Positions 51,348 to 56,906 of a stretch of DNA of 56,906 bases are shown here, piece after piece (the first letter of the stretch is position 1; every line of letters starts with the position of its first letter). Below the pieces are notes generated by a model, which searched no databases, was not told where the DNA came from, and saw nothing but the letters and a program-made list of their open reading frames with translations. The stretch comes from Spirochaetota bacterium. GTDB taxonomy: Bacteria > Spirochaetota > JAGLSM01 > JAKPMW01. Both the position numbers and the translations under genes were made by a program. The DNA is taken from the NCBI GenBank assembly GCA_031283155.1, contig JAITCI010000012.1, positions 1 to 56,906 of the forward strand, in the 5' to 3' direction.

Positions 51348-51976
51348 CATACGGCTATGTACGGGTCAGCACTGACAAACAGCGGGTAGACAATCAGGAA
51401 TACGAAATCGAGCGGTTCTGCGTAAAAACCGGGCTGAAGATTGACGTATGGGTAAAAGAGACCATCAGCGGCTTGAAGGAGCCTGAGAAACGCAAGCTCG
51501 GGGGGCTGCTCGAAAAAATATGTCCCGGGGATCTGATCATATGTTCCGAATTATCGAGGCTTGGCAGAAGCCTGTTTATGATAATGGACGTACTGAATCA
51601 CCTTATGAAAATGGACGCGCGCGTGTGGACAATCAAAGACAATTACCGCCTGGGCGATGATATCCAGTCAAAGGTTCTTGCCTTTGCTTTTGGGCTATCG
51701 GCGGAAATCGAACGCAATCTTATATCCCAAAGAACGAAGGAAGCGCTGGCGTTGAAGGTTGCGCAGGGCGTGCATCTAGGCCGCCCCTTCGGCAGGAAAT
51801 CATCGTATACAAAACTGACCGGCCGCGAAAAAGAAATACAGGAGCTTCTGCTTAAAGGAACCACCAAGACTGAAATAGGGCGCTTGCTTGGCGTACACAG
51901 AATGACAGTTGATACGTTCATAAAAAACCATATAAAACCACCAAAACGCAAAAAACACAAATGGAGCTTGCGATGA
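51344..51976 (+). CDS. Serine recombinase / DNA invertase
   Basis: 210 residues. Resolvase/invertase domain: YGYVRVSTDKQRVDNQ (catalytic Ser in the VRVST motif), ISGLKEPEKRKLGGLL, ICSELSRLGRSLFMI, and the long E-helix QRTKEALALKVAQG. GVHLGRPFGRKS follows. The C-terminal HTH is GTTKTEIGRLLGVHRMTVDTFIKNH. Close to Hin/Gin/Mpi-type enzymes. ATG overlaps the previous stop. No inverted repeat pair that it could act on is obvious within the window. In Mu, gin lies at the other end, next to tail-fibre genes. Confidence 0.85.
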   Translation: MTYGYVRVSTDKQRVDNQEYEIERFCVKTGLKIDVWVKETISGLKEPEKRKLGGLLEKICPGDLIICSELSRLGRSLFMIMDVLNHLMKMDARVWTIKDNYRLGDDIQSKVLAFAFGLSAEIERNLISQRTKEALALKVAQGVHLGRPFGRKSSYTKLTGREKEIQELLLKGTTKTEIGRLLGVHRMTVDTFIKNHIKPPKRKKHKWSLR

Positions 51977-52611
51977 GCGGAACAATGTATAGCAGAGAAG
52001 GCGTTCTCCGGGCATACGCTGAACTGGGGGCATTGCGGGAGGCTTGCGAGAGGACGGGATGCCCGCCGTATATAGCGTACATCTGGTTAAAGAAGGCCAG
52101 GGCGTTAAAGCCGGATGAAGCGACCCGATATGGCACAGACGGCGCGAAGCTGGGGGCGCTGGCGGAGAAAGAGTTTCAGAGGCTTGTGCCGGAGGCGATG
52201 AGCGCGAACGGGCAGCTTCAGAAAAATTGTCCATCATTTGATTTTGACATTCGCGGGATAACGGTAGATGTGAAGTACAGCTCTATAACAAGCAGGGGCG
52301 CGTGGCAGTTTGTGACGGCCAAGCATAAAGAACTGAAGCCTGATTTTTTCGCGGTCTTTTGCGCGTTGACGGAAAAGGGATTAGATGGCGGGTATCGGTT
52401 ATTTCTGATTCCGGCGGAGTTTACGGATAATACCATGAAAATATGTTTCACGCCGGGCAATGAGAAGAATCCCGTTTTTGACTATGAAGTAGAGCCGCGC
52501 AATCTGGCAAAAACATTTGCGCTTATGGCGGAGAGCAGTGGAAGCGATAAAAAACCGGCTGCGCAACCAGCCGGTAGAAACGCCCCGGTGAAGGGGAGAA
52601 AGGAGACATAA
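51973..52611 (+). CDS. PD-(D/E)XK nuclease-like phage protein with N-terminal HTH-like segment
   Basis: 212 residues. N-terminal REGVLRAYAELGALREACERTGCPP resembles an HTH. The next part has the restriction-fold order: a Glu in LAEKEFQRLV, then Asp in SFDFDIRG, then VDVKYSS with D-x-K, and a C-terminal segment ending in a basic tail. That matches endonuclease/resolvase-type PD-(D/E)XK proteins. The start at 51973 has GGAG nearby and overlaps the recombinase stop. Substrate unknown; Holliday-junction resolvase is one possibility. Confidence 0.6.
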   Translation: MSGTMYSREGVLRAYAELGALREACERTGCPPYIAYIWLKKARALKPDEATRYGTDGAKLGALAEKEFQRLVPEAMSANGQLQKNCPSFDFDIRGITVDVKYSSITSRGAWQFVTAKHKELKPDFFAVFCALTEKGLDGGYRLFLIPAEFTDNTMKICFTPGNEKNPVFDYEVEPRNLAKTFALMAESSGSDKKPAAQPAGRNAPVKGRKET

Positions 52612-52663
52612 GTATGCCGCAAAGAGTATCCGGACGCAAACAAAAAATAGCAGGAGGAGAGGC

Positions 52664-53173
52664 ATGGCGAGACTGAAACCCAACGTAAAGAAGATTGAGA
52701 CCATTGAGGACGCGAATTTGACGCTCAAGGAGATTGGGCTGTTGGAGAGGGAGCTGGAGGTTATAGACGGCGACGCGCACAAGCAGATTGCGGAGATCAA
52801 GACGGTTGCCGTGAAAGCGGGCGAGCCCATCCGCAAGCGCATCACGGATTTGTCGGCTCTGCTCGGAGCGTATGCTGAATACAACCGCGCGGAATTATTC
52901 AGGGACAAGAAGACGGTGCAGGTTTCGTTTGGCACCTTTGGGTATCGGAAAAGCACGTCCATTACTGTCAGAAAAACGACGCTTGATCTGTTGGAGAAGC
53001 TCGGATTGGAAAAATACGTCCGGGTGAAGAAAGAGGCGGACAGGGAAGCGATGGCCGCGCTGGATGATGAGACTTTGGCGCAGGTGGACGCGCTGCGCAA
53101 GGTGAAGGACGATTTCTTTTGCGAGGCGGATCGGGAAGAGGTGAACAAAGACCTGCTCAAGGAGCAGATATAG
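52664..53173 (+). CDS. gam: Host-nuclease inhibitor Gam
   Basis: 169 residues: VKKIETIEDANLTLKEIGLLERELEVID, a long coiled coil, LSALLGAYAEYNRAELFRDKKTVQVSFGTFGYRKSTS, then EKLGLEKYVRVKKEADREAM. This is Mu Gam, which binds DNA ends (Ku-like) and protects the phage DNA from exonucleases. GGAGGAGAGGC gives a strong ribosome-binding site. The preceding 50 bases contain a short open frame of 20 codons (52614) that is not supported as a gene. Confidence 0.9.
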   Translation: MARLKPNVKKIETIEDANLTLKEIGLLERELEVIDGDAHKQIAEIKTVAVKAGEPIRKRITDLSALLGAYAEYNRAELFRDKKTVQVSFGTFGYRKSTSITVRKTTLDLLEKLGLEKYVRVKKEADREAMAALDDETLAQVDALRKVKDDFFCEADREEVNKDLLKEQI

Positions 53174-53184
53174 GAGGGGATGCT

Positions 53185-53334
53185 ATGGGAGGGATCCTTT
53201 TCAGGCTGGGTATGTATTGCAAGGATACGGGCGAGCGATGGCGATGGGGCTGGCTTATTGGGCTGGGTTTGTGCATAGGGGATTTCATGTATCGGCACGG
53301 GGTGATTGAGCATGGAAAAATCAAGATTCAGTAG
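53185..53334 (+). CDS. Small phage protein with one membrane-like segment
   Basis: 49 residues with RWRWGWLIGLGLCIGDFM as a hydrophobic stretch. GGAGGGGATGCT precedes the ATG; a longer upstream frame overlaps gam and is a shadow. No family recognised. Confidence 0.5.
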   Translation: MGGILFRLGMYCKDTGERWRWGWLIGLGLCIGDFMYRHGVIEHGKIKIQ

Positions 53335-53617
53335 TCAGGAGCGGATTTTGCGCATTGTGGAGATGCTGGTGGGGAACATGGTTGATGGGATGAGCAACAA
53401 GACCATTGCTTTTCAACTCAATACCACAGAGGCGAACATCTGCCGGGACTTGAAGATTCTGGAAGCGCGCGGCTGGGTAGAAAAATCGAATACAAGCGGT
53501 AAGTGGCGGATGTCGCCTAAGTTTGGGGGCTTTGCGGGGACGATTATCAAATGTTTCCAGACGGCGAAGCTGCGACTGACAGAAGATGAGGCGCGGTACG
53601 CCTCGGAAATGCAATAA
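53312..53617 (+). CDS. Winged-helix DNA-binding phage protein
   Basis: 101 residues: RILRIVEMLVGNMVDGMSNKTIAFQLNTTEANICRDLKILEARGWVEKS is a winged-helix pattern with the recognition helix TEANICRDLKIL, as in IclR/MarR-type N-termini. GGGGTGATTGAGC lies before the ATG. It overlaps the previous gene by 23 bases. It probably regulates a phage promoter (late activator-type role possible, unproven). Confidence 0.65.
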   Translation: MEKSRFSSQERILRIVEMLVGNMVDGMSNKTIAFQLNTTEANICRDLKILEARGWVEKSNTSGKWRMSPKFGGFAGTIIKCFQTAKLRLTEDEARYASEMQ

Positions 53618-53626
53618 GGGGGTTGT

Positions 53627-54478
53627 ATGGCGGGGAAAAAAGGAGCAGCCGGTAAAAGTTTGGAGATTGTTGCTGTGGAAAAGATGGCAATGGATATTCG
53701 GACTGTGGAAGAGTTGTATTCGGATGGGATGCCGTATGAGCTGGAGCGGATAGAGAATGAGATACGGTTTTATCAGGAGCAAGCCGGAACGTCCCTTATT
53801 GAAATGGGAAAGCGGTTTATCCGCATCAAAAAACATGAAGAACATGGCAGATTCTTGAAAACAATCGAAAACGTCAATATGTCTCTCCGGTCGGTGGATT
53901 ACGCGATGGCAGCAGCTCTGAAGTTTTCAAATTCGCAAACGTTTGCGAATTTGGGCGCTTCAAAAATGATCGCCCTCTCTGTCTTGGATGACGACGACGT
54001 GCAGAAAATCGCTGCCGGGGGCGACATTGGCGGAATGAAGCTGGACGATATCGACCGGATGAGCGTCCGGGAACTTCGGGAGCATCTCCGCAAGGAGCGG
54101 GAGTCCCGGAAGCATGATCGCGAGGTACAGGAGAAGGCGATAGCGCAGAAGGAGGCGAAGATCAACGAGCTGGACGGGCAGTTACGGTACTTGCCGCCGA
54201 TTTCCGAAGAAGAGAAAGCCGAAAAAGCCATTGAGACAAGACTGAAAGAACTGCGCAAAGACCTGTTTACCAATATCCAGTTAGCGCGTCTGTATTTTGG
54301 CAAAACGCTTGAAACGATAGAAACCGCCACACGGCTTGACGGCGTAACCTTCCCGCAACTGGAGAAGTGGGCGCGCGAGGAGTACGAAGAACTGGCGGGG
54401 TTCAACGAACTCTTTGAGCAGCTTGACGACGCGCTGAACTATATCAATCCGGACAAAGGCGATGGCGAGCGATCATAA
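53627..54478 (+). CDS. DUF3102 family phage protein
   Basis: 283 residues. TSLIEMGKRFIRIKKHEEHGRFLKTIENVNMSLRSVDYAM is the DUF3102 motif, followed by a coiled coil rich in RELREHLRKERESRKHDREVQEK. A C-terminal helical domain contains LARLYFGKTLETIETATRLDG. These proteins accompany the Mu-type transposition genes in many phages; function unknown, DNA binding suspected. AGGGGGTTGT before the ATG. Confidence 0.75.
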   Translation: MAGKKGAAGKSLEIVAVEKMAMDIRTVEELYSDGMPYELERIENEIRFYQEQAGTSLIEMGKRFIRIKKHEEHGRFLKTIENVNMSLRSVDYAMAAALKFSNSQTFANLGASKMIALSVLDDDDVQKIAAGGDIGGMKLDDIDRMSVRELREHLRKERESRKHDREVQEKAIAQKEAKINELDGQLRYLPPISEEEKAEKAIETRLKELRKDLFTNIQLARLYFGKTLETIETATRLDGVTFPQLEKWAREEYEELAGFNELFEQLDDALNYINPDKGDGERS

Positions 54479-56249
54479 CCAAGTATTATTTGGCCCCTAT
54501 GCCATCCGCATGGCACAGGCAGCAACTTCGGCGGAGCGCAAGGCCATAGTTGCGGAGATGCGCCGGATGTTCGCGTTTTCGGCGTCGAAGGCATACAAGG
54601 TTTTGGCGGAGTGCGGCTGGGAATCAGGGCGGTGTACACGCAAAGACGCAGGGACGACAGTGGTTGACCCGGAAGCGTTACTTGCCATCGCGGCAATGTC
54701 CATGCACGGTTTTCGCAAAAACGGGAAAGAGACCATGCCAATAAACGTGGCCACGTCTGTCGCCGCAATCAACGGAAAAGAACTGGGTGTAGGAAACAGC
54801 CGCATTCGCCAGTTATTACGAGAGAAGGAACTGTCGGCAAAGAGCGTTAAAAAGTCATCTCCGCATAGCCGACTGCGGAGCCTGCATCCGAACCATGTAC
54901 ATTTTGTAGACCCCTCGCTGTCGCTGTTATACTTCACGCCGAACAAACAGCACATTCTCCGTGATGACGAAGCCTATAAAAACAAGCCGATTCTGGAGGG
55001 CAAGGAGAATCTCAGATGTTGGCGCTATGTGCTGACAGACCACTATTCGGCGAGCATCTGCGTCCGGTATTACGAGTCGCCGGGGGAAAAACCTGAAAAT
55101 CTGTATGACTTTTTGCTGTACGCATGGAAACAAAAACAAATCCCGTCGTATGTATTTCACGGGCTGCCCGCATTGCTCGGATGGGACAGGGGCAGCGCGA
55201 ACAGGAGCAAGCCGGTAACCAATGCGCTCAAAGCGTTACGGGTACAGACGCAGGCTCACGCCGTGGGCAAGCCGAGGGCAAAGGGGCAGGTTGAAAACGC
55301 GAACAACATTGTGGAAACGCATTTTGAGTGTTTGCTCAAACTGGAGGAAGTCCGCAGCCTTGCCGAATTGAATGACGCGGCGGAACGGTGGTGCGCGGCA
55401 TACAACGCGAACGAAATACCGGCGTTGGACACACGCCTGCGCCGCGCGGGGCGTATCATCGGCGTCCGCACCATGTTATGGCAAAGGATAAAGGCAGACC
55501 AGCTTCGCGAGTTACCGGATGCGGAAGTCTGTCGGCAGATATTCACGACCGGCGTTGTGCTGCGCAAAGTTGCGGGCGATTTAACAATACGTGTGGTGCA
55601 TCCAAAAACAAAATGCGCCCTTGTGTACAGCCTTGCCGATCTTCCCGGAATTGTATCCGGGCAGGAAGTTATGATCCAGCCTGTGCTGGTTGACATCGAA
55701 CCGCTGCTCATAGTGTGGTACAGGAACAATAACGAAGAAGTGAGCTTTGAAGTTCAACCTATCGAGTTTGACGCGGCCGGTTTTGACGTACACGCAGCAG
55801 TTATAGGCGCAGAGTACAAAGCGCAAAAAGACACCCTCCGTGAAAAGAATGTTAAAACCCTCGCGAAAATATCCGGAGAGGGAGAAAAAGGCGTGAAGCC
55901 CTTTGCCGTGATAACAGACGGGCAGGGTTTCAAAACCCACAGCCGTATACACCCTGCCGGGAACCAGTTTATCCGGCAGCGAACCGGCGCGTCTATCGAG
56001 ATTGCGTCGACTGACAGTCTGCTGCCTGACGGTGATGGAGCACAAGCTGCGGAGACTGTGTACACGCATGAGATCATCATCAGCGCGGTGGAGGCAGCGA
56101 AGCGGATCAAGGCGGCATGCGGCGCGGTGCCGGAGGGATTTATTGGCGAGATGAAGCGGCAATATCCGGAAGGGCTTCCCACTCGAGTTGTGGATGACAT
56201 GATTGCGGCGCGCAGGTCGGAACATGAAATGTATAAGGAAGGAGCGTAA
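54462..56249 (+). CDS. Mu A-like DDE transposase
   Basis: 595 residues. N-terminal part is a winged-helix DNA-binding region (residues 1-140). The integrase core has an Asp in HVHFVDPSL (about 148), a second in LLGWDRGSAN (about 240-247) and Glu in KGQVENANNIVE (about 275), the DDE set as in MuA. A barrel domain follows (about 380-460) and then a C-terminal helical end. It would move the phage by strand transfer. Overlaps DUF3102 by 17 bases. AAAGGCG lies before ATG 54462. Confidence 0.9.
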   Translation: MASDHNQVLFGPYAIRMAQAATSAERKAIVAEMRRMFAFSASKAYKVLAECGWESGRCTRKDAGTTVVDPEALLAIAAMSMHGFRKNGKETMPINVATSVAAINGKELGVGNSRIRQLLREKELSAKSVKKSSPHSRLRSLHPNHVHFVDPSLSLLYFTPNKQHILRDDEAYKNKPILEGKENLRCWRYVLTDHYSASICVRYYESPGEKPENLYDFLLYAWKQKQIPSYVFHGLPALLGWDRGSANRSKPVTNALKALRVQTQAHAVGKPRAKGQVENANNIVETHFECLLKLEEVRSLAELNDAAERWCAAYNANEIPALDTRLRRAGRIIGVRTMLWQRIKADQLRELPDAEVCRQIFTTGVVLRKVAGDLTIRVVHPKTKCALVYSLADLPGIVSGQEVMIQPVLVDIEPLLIVWYRNNNEEVSFEVQPIEFDAAGFDVHAAVIGAEYKAQKDTLREKNVKTLAKISGEGEKGVKPFAVITDGQGFKTHSRIHPAGNQFIRQRTGASIEIASTDSLLPDGDGAQAAETVYTHEIIISAVEAAKRIKAACGAVPEGFIGEMKRQYPEGLPTRVVDDMIAARRSEHEMYKEGA

Positions 56250-56252
56250 CAG

Positions 56253-56906
56253 ATGCTGACCTTAAAGACGTTCAAAAAATTTGGGATACATCAGGATCCC
56301 TTTACCGGGGATGTTGTAAAACCGGAGGATGTATATCTCACCGAGGACACTCGTTTTGTGGCGGAGTATTTGCTGCAAGCCGCGAAGGTAGGCGGCATGG
56401 TGGCGCTGGTGGGCGAAAGCGGGAGCGGCAAGACGACCATCCGGCGGTATGCGATAGACCGTATGCTGGCGGGGGGCGAGAAGGTACGGATTATTGCGCC
56501 TCGGTGTGTGGACAAGACGCGGCTGACCACATCCAGCATTTGCGACGCGATTATCGCGGACTGTTCGACTGAAGTGCCTCGGCGGACGCTGGAGGCGAAA
56601 GCGCGGCAGGTGGAGCGGATACTGACGCACTCCAGCCGGAGCGGATACAGCCATGTGCTGATGATCGAGGAGGCGCATGATCTGGGGATACAAACGATGA
56701 AATACCTCAAGCGGTTTTGGGAGATGGAGGACGGGTTCAAGAAATTGCTATCTATCGTGCTTATCGGGCAGGTGGAACTTAAGAACAAACTGGATGAGAG
56801 CAAGAACTGGGAAGCGCGGGAAGTGATCCGGCGCATGGAGATTCTGGAGCTGGAGCCGTTGGGGACAGGCGCGTGTATCGCGGCGTATTTGGATATAAAG
56901 TTTGGG
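56253..56906 (+). CDS. Mu B-like AAA+ ATPase (C-terminus outside window)
   Basis: 218 residues visible; the frame is open to the right edge. Walker A GESGSGKT (54-61), Walker B VLMIEEAHD (about 135-143), and sensor-type LLSIVLIGQVEL, with RRMEILELEPL beyond. This is the ATPase that binds target DNA and stimulates MuA. AAGGAAGGAGCG is a very good ribosome-binding site, 3 bases after the transposase stop. Confidence 0.9.
   Translation, partial: MLTLKTFKKFGIHQDPFTGDVVKPEDVYLTEDTRFVAEYLLQAAKVGGMVALVGESGSGKTTIRRYAIDRMLAGGEKVRIIAPRCVDKTRLTTSSICDAIIADCSTEVPRRTLEAKARQVERILTHSSRSGYSHVLMIEEAHDLGIQTMKYLKRFWEMEDGFKKLLSIVLIGQVELKNKLDESKNWEAREVIRRMEILELEPLGTGACIAAYLDIKFG

Larger units (their letters stand above)
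39367..56906. mobile_element. Mu-like transposable prophage (left part; right end outside the window)
   Basis: The element starts with TG at 39367 inside hsdS and carries Mu-type genes: gp25-, gp26- and gp27-like proteins, terminase, DUF935 portal, MuF, S24 repressor, Ner-like protein, Gam, MuA and MuB. It is still open at 56906. Gene order differs from Mu: packaging genes lie next to this end, and the repressor/early region is inside, followed by MuA and MuB. Capsid, protease and tail genes are missing from the window. Confidence 0.9.

Noticed and set aside
52614-52676. 20-codon open frame ahead of gam
   Set aside because: No ribosome-binding site; it includes the gam ribosome-binding site and start, so it is probably leader sequence.

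Overview
The window looks like a spirochaete chromosome, most probably Treponema-like and fairly GC-rich. The grounds are a LA_2272-type surface repeat protein, several lipoproteins with loose spirochaete-style lipoboxes, many GTG/TTG starts, and dense head-to-tail operons with ATGA/GTGA stop-start overlaps. The assignment rests on gene content only; no search could be run.

Layout of the chromosomal part (1-39366). A truncated Rpn/PD-(D/E)XK protein lies at the left edge, followed by a repeat-rich gap and a minus-strand class A penicillin-binding protein. Next come gltX and a TrhP-like U32 protein, a DUF1761 membrane protein, a HIT protein and the classic rpsU-dnaG-rpoD operon with a tRNA-Met after it. 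Three poorly known coiled-coil or exported proteins follow, then a divergent XRE regulator/small membrane protein pair. A very tight biosynthetic and chromosome-maintenance cluster runs from 15.5 to 26.4 kb: dapA-dapB-folK-panB-panC-scpA-scpB-cmk-rpsA-TPR-hisD-hisB-hisA. From 26.6 to 38.7 kb lie envelope and lipoprotein genes, a NAD(P)HX repair fusion protein carrying an in-frame palindromic repeat insertion, tpiA, a surface repeat protein, an exported endonuclease/exonuclease/phosphatase-fold protein, a formylglycine-enzyme-like lipoprotein and a hybrid histidine kinase.

At 39366/39367 an hsdS reading frame is cut by the TG end of a Mu-like transposable prophage that continues past the right edge. 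Inside the end are two abutting 22-bp repeats that look like transposase sites. The gene order is unusual. The terminal region carries lysis and packaging genes in Mu late order (amidase, spanin-like embedded pair, gp25/26/27-like, terminase, DUF935 portal, MuF head protein). The lysogeny switch and early genes (S24 repressor, Ner-like protein, Gam, DUF3102, MuA, MuB) come after them instead of before. Capsid and tail genes are not in the window.

The most interesting material is at 45.4-48.8 kb. The MuF protein is split by an in-frame stop in an A-rich tract, and its C-terminal half ends in a zincin-like HEYGH...E domain of lower GC content. A translationally coupled Cys-rich small gene follows, which is a toxin/immunity-type arrangement. 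Immediately after, a lipoprotein gene is co-oriented with the repressor, so it is probably expressed in the lysogen as an envelope-level exclusion or conversion factor. Other strong points are the in-frame repeat in the NnrE domain, the out-of-frame overlapping lysis genes that both encode export signals, a probable leaderless late transcript, and two promoter spacers occupied by palindromic operators.
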